A stretch of 64,000 bases of DNA, from contig NZ_FMZC01000004.1 in NCBI RefSeq assembly GCF_900102625.1, positions 62,001 to 126,000 of the forward strand. The letters are read 5' to 3'. The notes beneath the pieces are model-generated. The model did not search any database, was not told where the DNA came from, and saw only the letters and a program-made list of their open reading frames with translations. Shown piece after piece: positions 1 to 8,684 of the stretch. A program made the translations under genes and the position numbers. Each line of letters begins with the position of its first letter. Position 1 is the first letter of the stretch. This stretch comes from Paracidovorax valerianellae (GTDB lineage Bacteria; Pseudomonadota; Gammaproteobacteria; Burkholderiales; Burkholderiaceae_C).

Positions 1-1423
1 GTTGGCGACCCACTTCCGTCAGCCGCATATCGGCGTTGTCTTCGCGCAGTTGCAGGCGGAACTCGGCCCGGCTGGTGAACATGCGGTACGGCTCGGTCAC
101 ACCCTTGGTGATGAGGTCGTCCACCATCACGCCCAGGTAGGCCTCATCGCGGCGGGGCAGCCAGGCACCCCCGAAATCGTTGGCCTCGCCCTTGATCTGG
201 CGGCACTGGAGCGCCGCGTTGATGCCCGCGAACAAGCCTTGCGCAGCCGCCTCTTCGTAGCCGGTGGTGCCGTTGATCTGCCCCGCGAAGAACAGTCCCT
301 GCACCTGCCGCGTTTCAAACGTGCTCTTGAGCGAGCGGGGGTCGAAGTAGTCGTATTCGATCGCGTAGCCGGGCCGCAGGATGTGCGCGTTTTCGAGGCC
401 GGCCATGCTGCGCACCAGGTCGTACTGGATGTCGAACGGCAGGCTGGTGCTGATGCCGTTGGGGTAGAACTCGTGCGTGGTCAGGCCCTCGGGTTCCAGG
501 AAGATCTGGTGGCTGTCCTTGTCGGCGAACCGGTTGATCTTGTCTTCCACGCTCGGGCAGTAGCGCGGGCCGACGCCCTCGATCTTGCCCGTGAACATCG
601 GGCTGCGGTCGAACCCGCTGCGGATGATGTCGTGAGTGCGTTCGTTGGTGTGCGTCACCCAGCATGGCATCTGGCGCGGGTGCATGGCCGCGCCGCCGTA
701 GGCGTGCGCCATGAAGCTGAACACCGGCACGGTGCCCTCATTAATGCCGCCGGGCATGCCATCGCCGGGCTGCTCTTCGCACTTCGAAAAGTCAATGCTG
801 CGGCCATCGATGCGCGGCGGGGTGCCCGTTTTCAGGCGGCCTTGCGGCAGTTGCAGTTCTTTCAGGCGCGCCGACAGGCTCGCTGCCGGAGGGTCGCCCG
901 CGCGGCCGGCGGCGTAGTTGTTCAGGCCGACGTGGATCTTGCCGTCCAGGAACGTGCCCGCCGTGAGCACCACCGTGCGGCTGCGAAACCGCACGCCCAC
1001 CTGCGTGACGGCGCCCACCACCCGGTCGCCCTCGACCATCAGATCGTCCACCGCCTGCTGGAACAGCCACAGGTTGGGCTGGTTCTCCAGCATTCGCCGG
1101 ATGGCCGCCTTGTACAGAACGCGGTCGGCCTGCGCCCGCGTGGCGCGCACTGCGGGGCCCTTGGAACTGTTGAGGATGCGGAACTGGATGCCGCCCTCGT
1201 CCGTCGCCAGGGCCATGGCCCCGCCCAGCGCGTCTACCTCTTTCACCAGGTGGCCCTTGCCGATGCCGCCGATGGAGGGGTTGCAGCTCATCTGGCCCAG
1301 CGTTTCGATGTTGTGCGTGAGCAGCAAAGTGCGCTGGCCCATGCGCGCGGCGGCCAGCGCGGCCTCGGTGCCGGCATGGCCGCCACCGACGACGATGACA
1401 TCAAATTCCTGGGGGTACAACAT
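1..1423 (-). CDS. mnmG: tRNA uridine-5-carboxymethylaminomethyl(34) synthesis enzyme MnmG (3' part outside window)
   Basis: FAD-dependent enzyme that works with MnmE to modify U34 in the wobble position of several tRNAs. The minus-strand frame from an ATG at 1423 is open to the window edge, giving about 474 of the ~650 residues usual for the family. The Rossmann FAD motif GGGHAG is at residues 13-18. The family stretch with [10 protein letters not shown], the [11 protein letters not shown] loop and the [18 protein letters not shown] block are all present. The C-terminal MnmE/tRNA-binding part is missing only because the window ends. In many bacteria mnmG lies beside rsmG-parA-parB near the origin; those genes would lie outside the window to the left. 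A parS-like site sits 150 bp upstream of the start. Confidence 0.97.
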   Translation of the reverse strand, partial: MLYPQEFDVIVVGGGHAGTEAALAAARMGQRTLLLTHNIETLGQMSCNPSIGGIGKGHLVKEVDALGGAMALATDEGGIQFRILNSSKGPAVRATRAQADRVLYKAAIRRMLENQPNLWLFQQAVDDLMVEGDRVVGAVTQVGVRFRSRTVVLTAGTFLDGKIHVGLNNYAAGRAGDPPAASLSARLKELQLPQGRLKTGTPPRIDGRSIDFSKCEEQPGDGMPGGINEGTVPVFSFMAHAYGGAAMHPRQMPCWVTHTNERTHDIIRSGFDRSPMFTGKIEGVGPRYCPSVEDKINRFADKDSHQIFLEPEGLTTHEFYPNGISTSLPFDIQYDLVRSMAGLENAHILRPGYAIEYDYFDPRSLKSTFETRQVQGLFFAGQINGTTGYEEAAAQGLFAGINAALQCRQIKGEANDFGGAWLPRRDEAYLGVMVDDLITKGVTEPYRMFTSRAEFRLQLREDNADMRLTEVGRQ

Positions 1424-1574
1424 GGGACTGCTCCGGGGCCCCGCAGGGCCGTTCATCGACACGGACGCCGCCGCAAGGCGCGGGGCGCGCCCGCCAGTAC
1501 CGGCGCACAGGCCGGCCCTGCCGGGCTGGAAACCCGGGATTTTCCCACTTCGGGCCCGCCCCTGCCATCGGTGC

Positions 1575-1590
1575 TGTTTCACGTGGAACC
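1575..1590. other. parS-like centromere site 1
   Basis: TGTTTCACGTGGAACC lies in the gap between mnmG and the FMN reductase gene. Read on the other strand it is GGTTCCACGTGAAACA. That fits the general ParB-binding consensus TGTTNCACGTGAAACA at every position but the first. Its place next to mnmG, which commonly borders parAB, supports the call. ParB binding itself is inferred. Confidence 0.75.
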
Positions 1591-1654
1591 GGCCCGGTTG
1601 CCCGCGCGGTTTCTTGCAGGTTTCCTGCCCGGGCGGTGTGATTCAATCGCGGCC

Positions 1655-2260
1655 ATGCAAAAACTCCTCGTCTTCGCGGGCAGCACCCGCCAGCAATCGT
1701 TCAACCGCCGCCTGGCGCGCGCCACCGCCGACATTGCGCGCGATGCCGGCGCCGACGTCACCTTGCTCGAACTCGCCGATTTCGACATCCCCATGTACAA
1801 CGCCGACCTCGAAGCCGTTGGCACGCCCCCCGACGTGTTGCGCCTCAAGGCCGCGATGGACGCCCACCCCGGCTGGATCATCTGCTCGCCCGAGTACAAC
1901 GGCAGCTACACGGCGTTGCTCAAGAACACCATCGACTGGGCGTCCAGCCCCGTGGCCGGCCACCCGGAGTGGAGCGACGGCACCCGCCCATTCCGCGGCA
2001 AGGTCGTGGGCATGCTCAGCGCCTCCAACGGCGGCCTGGGCGGCCTGCGCTCGCAAAGCCACCTGGCACCGCTGCTGATCAACCTGGAATGCTGGCTGGC
2101 GCCGCAGGCGTTCGCCCTGGGCCTGGCCGCGAGCGCCCTGGACGATCAGGGCGTGCTGGTGCACGAACCCCACCGCCAGCGCGTGCGGGCCGTCGTCGAT
2201 CAAGTGCTGTGGGCGTCCGAGCGCCTGGGCACTGCTCGCATGGCCGGCGCCGCCGCTTGA
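1655..2260 (+). CDS. NADPH-dependent FMN reductase family protein
   Basis: A 201-residue flavodoxin-fold reductase of the NAD(P)H-dependent FMN/azo/quinone reductase family. The N-terminal phosphate-binding loop [12 protein letters not shown] is at residues 9-20. The family signature SPEYNGSY, which contacts the flavin, is at residues 78-85. Length matches the family. The start is the ATG at 1655, because the same frame upstream is only the antisense shadow of mnmG. It is expected to be cytosolic and to act in flavin reduction or in quinone and chromate detoxification; the substrate cannot be told. The gene stands alone, divergent from mnmG. Confidence 0.9.
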   Translation: MQKLLVFAGSTRQQSFNRRLARATADIARDAGADVTLLELADFDIPMYNADLEAVGTPPDVLRLKAAMDAHPGWIICSPEYNGSYTALLKNTIDWASSPVAGHPEWSDGTRPFRGKVVGMLSASNGGLGGLRSQSHLAPLLINLECWLAPQAFALGLAASALDDQGVLVHEPHRQRVRAVVDQVLWASERLGTARMAGAAA

Positions 2261-2318
2261 GCCGGGTGCGACAGGGCTTGGGGTCAAAACAGCCTCCAGC
2301 GCAATATTCACTAGGGTG

Positions 2319-2343
2319 TATAGCTATACATTTAATAGCAAAC
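2319..2343. repeat. Dispersed GCTAT...ATAGC element (short, degenerate copy)
   Basis: An AT-rich inverted repeat with GCTAT and ATAGC arms (2323-2339) in otherwise GC-rich DNA. It resembles the palindromic core of the dispersed elements at 27709, 32888, 47526 and 50866. No tail typical of the longer copies is seen. It sits directly before the next start codon, in place of a recognisable ribosome-binding site. Confidence 0.5.
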
Positions 2344-2345
2344 GC

Positions 2346-2642
2346 ATGGCATTGACTTGCCGCCCGGGTTGCGGCGCGTGCTGCACGGCGCCCTCCATTT
2401 CCAGCCCCATTCCCGGCATGCCTGCGGGCAAGCCGGCGGGCATGCGCTGCGTGCAGCTCGACGAGGCGCAGCGCTGCCGCATCTTCGGGCACCCGGACCG
2501 CCCGGCCGTGTGCGCCTCGCTGCAGCCCGAGCCGGCCATGTGCGGACCCGACCGGAGCCACGCCCTGCTCTACCTGGGTCGGATGGAGGCTGCCACCCGG
2601 CCGGCGCCACCGCCTGCAGCGGGCTCGGCCGCTTCCGGCTAG
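2346..2642 (+). CDS. YkgJ/YeiW-like cysteine-cluster (zinc/iron-chelating) protein
   Basis: A 98-residue cysteine-rich protein resembling the YkgJ/UPF0153 (YeiW) family, whose members are predicted to bind zinc or an iron-sulfur cluster. Cysteines 5, 9, 12 and 13 form the N-terminal cluster (CRPGCGACC). More cysteines follow in the MRCVQLD, QRCRIFG, PAVCASL and AMCGPD segments, as in the family. The ATG at 2346 is chosen because the homologous region begins there; a GTG 30 bp upstream lies inside the dispersed repeat. No Shine-Dalgarno sequence precedes the ATG. The biochemical role of the family is unknown. Confidence 0.8.
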   Translation: MALTCRPGCGACCTAPSISSPIPGMPAGKPAGMRCVQLDEAQRCRIFGHPDRPAVCASLQPEPAMCGPDRSHALLYLGRMEAATRPAPPPAAGSAASG

Positions 2643-2681
2643 CATCCGTGGCTTGTCCAACACCACACCTTCGGGTCATCC

Positions 2682-3287
2682 ATGAAGCTTTACTACAGCC
2701 CCGGCGCCTGCTCCCTGTCTCCCCACATCGCCCTGCATGAAGCGGGCCTGGCTTTCACCCCGGTGCTGGCCAGCACGAAGAGCCACAAGCTGCAGGACGG
2801 CACGGACTACTACACGATCAACCCGCTGGGTTACGTGCCCCTGCTGGAGCTGGACGACGGCACCCGCCTGCGCGAAGGCCCCGCCATCGTGCAGTACATC
2901 GCCGACCAAGCCCCCCTCAAGAACTTGGCACCCGCCAACGGCACCCTCGCCCGCTACCGCCTGCAGGAGTGGCTGACCTTCATCGGCACCGAACTGCACA
3001 AGGGTTTCAGCCCCCTGTTCGGCTCGGCCACGCCCGAGGAATACAAGGCCATGGCGCGCGAGAAGCTGCTGTCGCGCCTGCAATGGGTGGACGGCCAGCT
3101 GGACGGCAAGGAATGGCTGGGCGACCATTTCTCCGTGGCCGACGGCTACCTGTTCACGGTGGTCGGCTGGGGCAAGGTCGTGGGGCTGGACACGTCCCAC
3201 CTGACCCATCTGTCGGCCCACCACGCCCGCGTGGGCGCCCGCCCTGCGGTGCAGGCTGCACTGAAGGCCGAAGGCCTGCTCAAGTAA
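2682..3287 (+). CDS. gstA: Beta-class glutathione S-transferase
   Basis: A 201-residue bacterial beta-class GST, which conjugates glutathione to electrophiles or reduces hydroperoxides in the cytosol. The N-terminal thioredoxin-like domain starts with SPGACSLSPH and puts the class-specific catalytic Cys at residue 10. The all-helical C-terminal domain has His106-Lys107, the other two catalytic residues known for this class. The glutathione-contact segment NPLGYVPLL is at 47-55. Length and start match the family exactly. It is a single gene, convergent with the tau operon. The physiological substrate is unknown. Confidence 0.93.
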   Translation: MKLYYSPGACSLSPHIALHEAGLAFTPVLASTKSHKLQDGTDYYTINPLGYVPLLELDDGTRLREGPAIVQYIADQAPLKNLAPANGTLARYRLQEWLTFIGTELHKGFSPLFGSATPEEYKAMAREKLLSRLQWVDGQLDGKEWLGDHFSVADGYLFTVVGWGKVVGLDTSHLTHLSAHHARVGARPAVQAALKAEGLLK

Positions 3288-3356
3288 TCAAGCCAAACCG
3301 GTAAACGGCAGAGGCGGGGCGCATGCCCCGCCGCCTGCCGCGTGCCGTGCCCGGCC

Positions 3357-4283
3357 TCAGGCACGCCCCTTCCAGGGCACCAGGCGCGCCTCGGCCCAGC
3401 GCACGGCCAGGTCGAAGGTCCAGGCGACCAGTCCGATCACCAGAATGCCCATCACCACCAGGTCGGTGCGCATGAAGTTCGAGGCGTTGAGCACCATTTG
3501 CCCCACGCCGACGGTGGCGGCCACCATTTCGGCCGCGACCAGCGTCGTCCAGCCGAATCCCAGCGCGATGCGCAGGCCCACCAGAATGTCCGGCAGCGCC
3601 GCCGGCACGACCACATGCCACACCACTTGCAGCCGGCTCGCGCCCAGCGAGGCCGCGGCATTGAGCTGCTCGGTGCTGGCGCTGCGCACCCCGGCCTTGG
3701 CTGCCAGGGCGATGGGCGCAAAGCACGCCAGATAGATCAACAGCACCTTCGACGCCTCGTCGATGCCCAGCCAAATCACGATGAGCGGCAGGTAGGCCAG
3801 CGGCGGCAACGGGCGGTAGAACTCGATCGGCGGATCGAACACGCCGCGCGCGATGCGGCTCACGCCCATGGCGATGCCCACCGGCACGGCCGTCACCGCC
3901 GCCAGCGCGAAGGCGCCGAACACCCGCAGCGCGCTCCACTGCAGGTGCACCCACAGCGGCTCGCCGCCCTGGATGCGGCCCTGCCAGGCGTCCACGAAGG
4001 CGCGCGCCACGGCGTCCGGCCCCGGCAGGAACAGCGGCGGCACCCAGCCCCAGTGCGTGGCTGCCCACCACAGGCCGAACAAGGCCACCACGCACGCGGC
4101 GCTCAGGGCGCGGCTGCTGCCCGCGCCGGGCCGCACGAACGGCACCACGGGCGGCAAGGCGGCGACCGTCTCGCGGTCCAGGATGAAGGGTTGCTGCGGC
4201 TTTTCCTGCAACGCGCCCTCCTGCGGCGCAGGCTTGGCATCAACGGGCCATGTGGAGGCGGGCTGTGCCCGGCGGATGCTCAT
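3357..4283 (-). CDS. tauC: Taurine/sulfonate ABC transporter permease
   Basis: A 308-residue inner-membrane permease of the TauC/SsuC family, third gene of a tauABC operon. After a soluble N-terminus of ~75 residues come about six membrane segments. The cytoplasmic EAA-type loop that docks the ATPase is seen as [14 protein letters not shown] followed by [12 protein letters not shown]. The ATG at 4283 overlaps the tauB stop (ATGA), which indicates translational coupling. The longer upstream frame is only a shadow of tauB. Function is inferred from family and operon; the substrate could be another alkanesulfonate. Confidence 0.88.
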   Translation of the reverse strand: MSIRRAQPASTWPVDAKPAPQEGALQEKPQQPFILDRETVAALPPVVPFVRPGAGSSRALSAACVVALFGLWWAATHWGWVPPLFLPGPDAVARAFVDAWQGRIQGGEPLWVHLQWSALRVFGAFALAAVTAVPVGIAMGVSRIARGVFDPPIEFYRPLPPLAYLPLIVIWLGIDEASKVLLIYLACFAPIALAAKAGVRSASTEQLNAAASLGASRLQVVWHVVVPAALPDILVGLRIALGFGWTTLVAAEMVAATVGVGQMVLNASNFMRTDLVVMGILVIGLVAWTFDLAVRWAEARLVPWKGRA

Positions 4284-5215
4284 CGCCCGACCCCGGCCGA
4301 TGCTGCCACTTCTTGCATTTCCTCCGTTTCCTGCACCGCCTGCAAGGCCTGTGGCGCGACCCAGCCCAGCACCCGCTCGCGCCACGCGATGAAATCCGGC
4401 CCCGACTTCACCGCGCGCGCCGCCTGCCCGCCCAGATAGGCGCGGTTGAACGCCAGGGGTTGCTCGCGAACGATGCGCCCCGGGCGTGGCGACATGACGA
4501 TCAACCGCGAGGCCAGGAACAGCGCCTCTTCCACGTCGTGGGTGATGAAGAAAACGGTCTTGCCCGTGCGCTGCCACAGCCGCAACACCAGCTCCTGCAA
4601 GGACTCGCGCGTGAAGGCGTCGAGCGCGCCCAGCGGCTCGTCCATCAGCAGCACATCCGGGTCGCTCGCCAGCACCCGGGCAATGCCCACGCGCTGCTGC
4701 ATGCCGCCCGACAGTTGCCACACGGGCGAATTCGCAAACGCTTCCAATCCCACCAGCGCCAGCGTGTCGGCGGCCACCGCACGGCGGGTTTCACGTGGAA
4801 CACCGCGCAGCCGCAAACCCAGCGCCACGTTGTCGATCACATTGAGCCACGGCATCAGCGCATGCTTCTGGAACACCACGCCGCGCTCGGCGCCCGGGCC
4901 GCGCACCACGCGGCCTCCCAGTGCGATGTGCCCTGCCGAGGCCTGCGTGAAACCAGCGATGCAGTTGAGCAGCGTGGTCTTGCCGCAGCCCGAGGCGCCC
5001 AGGGCGACGACGAATTCGCCAGCGGCGATGTCCAGATCGACGCCTGCGAGGGCCAGCACCGGCTCGGCCCCGCGCGCGCCGGCGTAGCGCACGCTCAGGC
5101 CGCGAACGGTCAGGTCGCCCGCTCCAGGGCAGCCCGGAGCCGCCGAGCCCGGGGCGGATCCGGCTGCATCGCCGTCGCCCGCGCTTGTCCCGGCAGCGGG
5201 CAGGCTACTTCGCAC
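4280..5215 (-). CDS. tauB: Taurine/sulfonate ABC transporter ATP-binding protein
   Basis: A 311-residue ABC ATPase of the TauB/SsuB type that drives uptake through TauC. Walker [10 protein letters not shown] is at 73-81, the signature LSGGMQQRV at 168-176, Walker B LLMDEP at 189-194 and the switch His at 226 in ITHDVEEAL. The first ~33 residues are a Gly/Ala-rich extension not usual in the family, so translation may begin further in. The GTG at 5215 overlaps the tauA stop by 11 bp. The C-terminus extends past the nucleotide-binding domain by about 45 residues. A parS-like 16-mer is embedded in the coding sequence at 4787-4802. Confidence 0.9.
   Translation of the reverse strand: MRSSLPAAGTSAGDGDAAGSAPGSAAPGCPGAGDLTVRGLSVRYAGARGAEPVLALAGVDLDIAAGEFVVALGASGCGKTTLLNCIAGFTQASAGHIALGGRVVRGPGAERGVVFQKHALMPWLNVIDNVALGLRLRGVPRETRRAVAADTLALVGLEAFANSPVWQLSGGMQQRVGIARVLASDPDVLLMDEPLGALDAFTRESLQELVLRLWQRTGKTVFFITHDVEEALFLASRLIVMSPRPGRIVREQPLAFNRAYLGGQAARAVKSGPDFIAWRERVLGWVAPQALQAVQETEEMQEVAASAGVGR
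4787..4802. other. parS-like centromere site 2 (inside tauB)
   Basis: GGTTTCACGTGGAACA lies within the tauB reading frame. Its reverse complement TGTTCCACGTGAAACC fits the parS consensus TGTTNCACGTGAAACA at all but the last base. It shares a 14-bp core, in the same orientation, with the site at 1575. Intragenic parS sites are known in several bacteria. Two near-perfect matches 3.2 kb apart next to mnmG are unlikely by chance. Confidence 0.7.
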
Positions 5216-6239
5216 GCTGCACCCAGGTCGGGTTCACACCCACCGAATAATCCGGCAGCACGCTCTGAACGGTGCCCTGCGCCTTGAGGAAAGCGGCCGT
5301 GGCGGCCAGCGACTGCGCGGCCACCGAATCCTTGCCGCCGCCCAGCCACTTCGCCGACGCCTGCTCGGCCGGCGGCACGAACGCATACAGCGCCAGGCTG
5401 GCAGGCACCGTGGAGGCCTCGGCGCCGGTCCACTTCGCCACCGCCTTCACGGCGGGTGAATCGGCCGTCCAGGCGGCCTTCCGGGCCGTGTAGGCGCGGT
5501 CGGCATCGGCCAGCAACTGCACGAACTGGGTCAGGAACGCATCGTGCTCACGCGCAAACGCCCGGGTCACGGCCAGCCCGTCGAAAGTGGCCTTGCCAGT
5601 CTGCGCTGCGATCTGGCCCGACGTGGCGATCACTGTGCCGCTTTGCTTGACCTTGGCCAGCACCGGGTCCCAGACGAAGGTCGCGTCGATATCGCCCCGC
5701 TCCCACGCCGCCAGGATCTCGGGCGGGCGCAGGTTCACGATCTTCACGGTCTGCGGGTCCACACCCGCGGCCTGCAACGCCACCAGCGCGTGGAAGTGGG
5801 TGGTGGAGACGAACGGCAGGCCGATCTTCTTGCCCTTCAGGTCGGCCAACTGCTTGACGCCCGATCCGTTGCGCGCCACCAGTGCCTCGGCCTCGTGGAT
5901 ATCGTCGAGGACCCAGAACACCTCGATGGGCACGCCCTGCGACAGCGCCGCAGCGAAGGGCGACGACCCGGCCTCGCCGATGTGGATGGCGCCCGAGGCC
6001 AGCGCGCGCACCACCTCCGCCCCGCTGCCCAGCTTGCGGTAGGTGACCTGGTAGCCCGTGCGCTGCTCGACCTCTTTCGTTTCCTGCGCGTAGCGCCAGG
6101 GCACGACCATGTCCTGGTAGCCGATGACGACCTCCTTCCTGGTCTGCGCGCCCGCCGCCGTGCAGAACAGCGTGGCGCCGAGCACGGCGAAAAGGCCGCG
6201 GGCAACGGCCCGGCGGGTGGCAACGAATGGCGAAGGCAT
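5205..6239 (-). CDS. tauA: Taurine/sulfonate ABC transporter substrate-binding protein
   Basis: A 344-residue periplasmic binding protein of the TauA family, first gene of the tauABC operon. The N-terminus has Arg residues, a hydrophobic stretch and a likely signal-peptidase site after AGAQ near residue 32. The mature part begins [15 protein letters not shown], and the ligand-pocket segment [12 protein letters not shown] is as in TauA. The ATG at 6239 is chosen because GAGGAA lies just upstream; an ATG 51 bp further out lacks this. No tauD dioxygenase follows, so desulfonation must be encoded elsewhere. Sulfonate specificity is inferred. Confidence 0.88.
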   Translation of the reverse strand: MPSPFVATRRAVARGLFAVLGATLFCTAAGAQTRKEVVIGYQDMVVPWRYAQETKEVEQRTGYQVTYRKLGSGAEVVRALASGAIHIGEAGSSPFAAALSQGVPIEVFWVLDDIHEAEALVARNGSGVKQLADLKGKKIGLPFVSTTHFHALVALQAAGVDPQTVKIVNLRPPEILAAWERGDIDATFVWDPVLAKVKQSGTVIATSGQIAAQTGKATFDGLAVTRAFAREHDAFLTQFVQLLADADRAYTARKAAWTADSPAVKAVAKWTGAEASTVPASLALYAFVPPAEQASAKWLGGGKDSVAAQSLAATAAFLKAQGTVQSVLPDYSVGVNPTWVQRAK

Positions 6240-6588
6240 GCGGAGTTTCCTCGGAGAAAAAAAGGGGGGCGGAACCATCGGAGCGGCCATGGCGGCGCAC
6301 GGAGGCCCCTGCGCAAAATTCTAGGAAGCGCCCCGCAGGCCGCATGCGCCCGTTTCGCGCATCGATATCCGGAAAACGCCTGAGCAGCGCCCACGCACCG
6401 GCAGCCCGCGCCGCGGCCGGCCCGGCCACTAGCACAGACGGCAAATCCCCGGGGTCGCCAGTGCACTGCAGCACTTCGGAAATGGCGGTAAGTTCGTGTC
6501 CCTGGCCGGTGGGCGCGATTGCCCGGCCGATGCCATCCCGGAGCCCCGGGGCTCCGTTGTTTTTTCCTTCCAAGAAAGCAGCCTTCCA
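6240..6588. other. Divergent intergenic region tauA/OYE, with GC-rich hairpin
   Basis: About 350 bp between the divergent tau operon and the old yellow enzyme gene. A perfect 16-bp palindrome, GGAGCCCCGGGGCTCC (6540-6555), is followed by GTTGTTTTTT and ends ~25 bp before the next start codon. It has the form of a terminator or attenuator in the leader of that gene. I see no clear CysB/Cbl or other operator. Confidence 0.45.
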
Positions 6589-7713
6589 ATGACGACTCTC
6601 TTCGACCCGGTCCAGGCCGGCGATCTGCACCTGGCCAACCGCATTGCCATGGCGCCGCTCACGCGCAACCGCTCGCCCGACGCCATTCCGAAGGACATCA
6701 CGGCCACCTACTACGCGCAGCGCGCCACCGCCGGCCTGCTGATCACCGAGGCCACCGCCATCAGCCACCAGGGCCAGGGCTACGCCGACGTGCCGGGCCT
6801 GTACGGCACCGAGCAGCTGGACGGCTGGAAGCGCGTGACCGAGGCCGTGCACGCGCGCGGCGGCAAGATCGTGACCCAGCTGTGGCACGTGGGCCGCATC
6901 TCGCACAACGACCTGCAGCCGGAGGGCGGCAAGCCTGTGGCGCCCTCGGCCATCACTGCCAAGTCCAAGACCTACCTGGTGGACCGGGCCAGCGGCAAAG
7001 GCCAGTTCGTGCCGACGTCCGAGCCCCGCGCGCTCGACGCGTCCGAGCTGCCCGGCATCGTGCACGACTACGCCGCCGCCGCACGCAACGCGGTCGAGAC
7101 AGCAGGCTTCGACGGCGTCGAAATCCACGGTGCCAACGGCTATCTGCTGGACCAGTTCCTCAAGACCGGCGCCAACCAGCGCACCGACGACTATGGCGGC
7201 AGCATCGAAAACCGCGCCCGCCTGCTGCTGGAGGCCACGCGCGCCGCGGTCGATGCCATCGGCGGCGGCAAAGTGGGCATCCGCCTGTCGCCCGTCACGC
7301 CGGCCAACGACATCGTGGACGCCGATCCCCAGCCCCTGTTCGACTACGTGATCCGCCAGCTCGCCCCCCTGGGCTTGGCCTACATCCACGTCATCGAAGG
7401 CGCCACCGGCGGCCCGCGCGAAGTGGAAGGCCGCCCCTTCGACTACGCCGCGCTCAAGGCCGCGTACCGCGAAGCCGGCGGCAAGGGCGCGTGGATGGTG
7501 AACAACGCCTATGACGGCGCCCTCGCCGGCAAGGCCGTGGCCAGCGGCGATGCCGACATCGTCGCCTTCGGCAAGCCCTTCATCTCCAACCCCGATCTGG
7601 TCGATCGCCTGCGCCAGAACGCACCGCTCATCGCATGGGACCAAAGCACGTTCTACGGCGGCGGTGAAAAGGGCTACACCGACTACCCGACGCTGGCCGA
7701 AAAGGCGGCCTGA
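6589..7713 (+). CDS. nemA: Alkene reductase, old yellow enzyme family (NemA-like)
   Basis: A 374-residue FMN-dependent TIM-barrel reductase that uses NAD(P)H to reduce activated C=C bonds, N-ethylmaleimide or nitro compounds. The family features are in order: FDPVQAGDLHLANRIAMAPLTRNR at the N-terminus, QLWHVGR near residue 105, the substrate-binding HGAN pair in EIHGANGYLLDQF, the NQRTDDYGGSIENR signature, and the C-terminal FMN-phosphate region FGKPFISNPDL. Length fits the family. The start ATG at 6589 follows a weak AAGAAAG site. It is monocistronic, ended by the hairpin at 7803. Confidence 0.92.
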   Translation: MTTLFDPVQAGDLHLANRIAMAPLTRNRSPDAIPKDITATYYAQRATAGLLITEATAISHQGQGYADVPGLYGTEQLDGWKRVTEAVHARGGKIVTQLWHVGRISHNDLQPEGGKPVAPSAITAKSKTYLVDRASGKGQFVPTSEPRALDASELPGIVHDYAAAARNAVETAGFDGVEIHGANGYLLDQFLKTGANQRTDDYGGSIENRARLLLEATRAAVDAIGGGKVGIRLSPVTPANDIVDADPQPLFDYVIRQLAPLGLAYIHVIEGATGGPREVEGRPFDYAALKAAYREAGGKGAWMVNNAYDGALAGKAVASGDADIVAFGKPFISNPDLVDRLRQNAPLIAWDQSTFYGGGEKGYTDYPTLAEKAA

Positions 7714-7802
7714 CGCGAGCCGCCAGTCGCTTGCTGTGGTGGCGCCTGATGGCGCTGCCCGACAAGCGATCCGGTGCGGCACGGTAGAGTGCCTTGCTGC
7801 CA

Positions 7803-7840
7803 CAGCCCGCCATGGCCCCGACGGCCCGGCGGGCTGTTTT
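7803..7840 (+). terminator. Rho-independent terminator after the old yellow enzyme gene
   Basis: A 9-bp perfect stem, CAGCCCGCC (7803-7811) with GGCGGGCTG (7828-7836), is followed by TTTTCATT. It lies 90 bp after the stop and upstream of the NIPSNAP gene. Confidence 0.7.
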
Positions 7841-7879
7841 CATTCCCGTTCTATTCCTATTGCTTCAGGGCACATCCCC

Positions 7880-8185
7880 ATGGTCACCTGCTACCTGCGC
7901 TACGTCATCGACCCCCACCAACTCGCCGAATTCGAGCACTACGGCAAGCTGTGGATTCCGCTGGTGGAGAAATTCGGCGGCCAGCATCACGGCTATTTCC
8001 TGCCGTCGGAAGGCGCGAACAACATCGCGCTGGCGCTGTTCACCTTCCCGTCGCTGGCGGCCTACGAAACCTACCGCGAGCAGTCGATGCAAGACCCGGA
8101 ATGCCTTGCCGCCTTCCGCTACGCGCAGGAAACGCGCTGCATCCTGAGCTACGAGCGCAGCTTCTTCCGGCCAGTGTTCGAGTGA
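7880..8185 (+). CDS. NIPSNAP family protein
   Basis: A 101-residue protein with one NIPSNAP/dimeric alpha-beta barrel (ferredoxin-like) domain. The opening MVTCYLRYVIDP and the later LWIPLVEKFGGQHHGYFLPSEG and SYERSFFRPV segments are typical of short bacterial NIPSNAP proteins. The ATG at 7880 is the first codon of the conserved domain. The frame upstream is an antisense or readthrough artefact from the previous gene. Function is unknown for the family. It stands alone after a terminator. Confidence 0.85.
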   Translation: MVTCYLRYVIDPHQLAEFEHYGKLWIPLVEKFGGQHHGYFLPSEGANNIALALFTFPSLAAYETYREQSMQDPECLAAFRYAQETRCILSYERSFFRPVFE

Positions 8186-8306
8186 TGCCTGCGACCTTTG
8201 ATGCGTAGTTACGTAATTTTGCAATTTTGACGGATTTCGGCATTCAAACCTGCTTATATTTCGTTCCGCCTGACAGAATTCAAACGCATTCAAAGGGAGG
8301 TTTTCC

Positions 8307-8684
8307 ATGTCCAATCCCGTTGCCAAGGGCGACGCTGCTGAAAAATCGCAGGATGAACTCAGAGCGATAATCGAATCGTTCTTCCGTTTCGCCCATGTCC
8401 AAGTGCCATGGGACGGCACCGTGAACGACAGCGTGGCCCTCGTTTTCCACCAGATGCTGTTGGAAACCGCCAAATGTTCCAATGCGATGTCTTTCGTTCC
8501 CCGCCCCGCAGGCGGGCCCCCTTCCGTACTTTGGCTCGCCACCCAATTGGCGACCATGGGCTACCGGAACATCGAGAACAAATTCACCATCTCCTGCGCC
8601 AAGACAGCCATTCGCAATTTCCGCTCCGACTTCGAACAGGCATCCACGGGCATCGCGGCCCTGATGTTCATGCCATGCGCCTGA
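8307..8684 (+). CDS. Hypothetical protein, first of a two-gene cassette
   Basis: A 125-residue protein I do not recognise. No signal peptide or membrane segment is seen. It is rich in Ala, Phe and Asn, with a predicted helical N-terminal half (DELRAIIESFFRF). The start is well supported by GGGAGG ten bases upstream of the ATG. Its end overlaps the next gene by 10 bp, so the two are co-translated. The 120 bp upstream are AT-rich compared with the neighbours, consistent with an acquired cassette. A cytosolic protein coupled to an exported partner would fit an effector/immunity or regulator/sensor pair, but nothing in the sequence proves it. Confidence 0.65.
   Translation: MSNPVAKGDAAEKSQDELRAIIESFFRFAHVQVPWDGTVNDSVALVFHQMLLETAKCSNAMSFVPRPAGGPPSVLWLATQLATMGYRNIENKFTISCAKTAIRNFRSDFEQASTGIAALMFMPCA

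Noticed and set aside
2-2260. Long plus-strand frame of 752 codons at the window start
   Set aside because: Its first ~470 codons are antisense to mnmG, which has all family motifs on the minus strand. Only the last 201 codons (FMN reductase from 1655) are real.
3280-4095. Second minus-strand frame overlapping tauC
   Set aside because: Shadow frame; it lacks membrane-helix pattern and family motifs, whereas the tauC frame has both.
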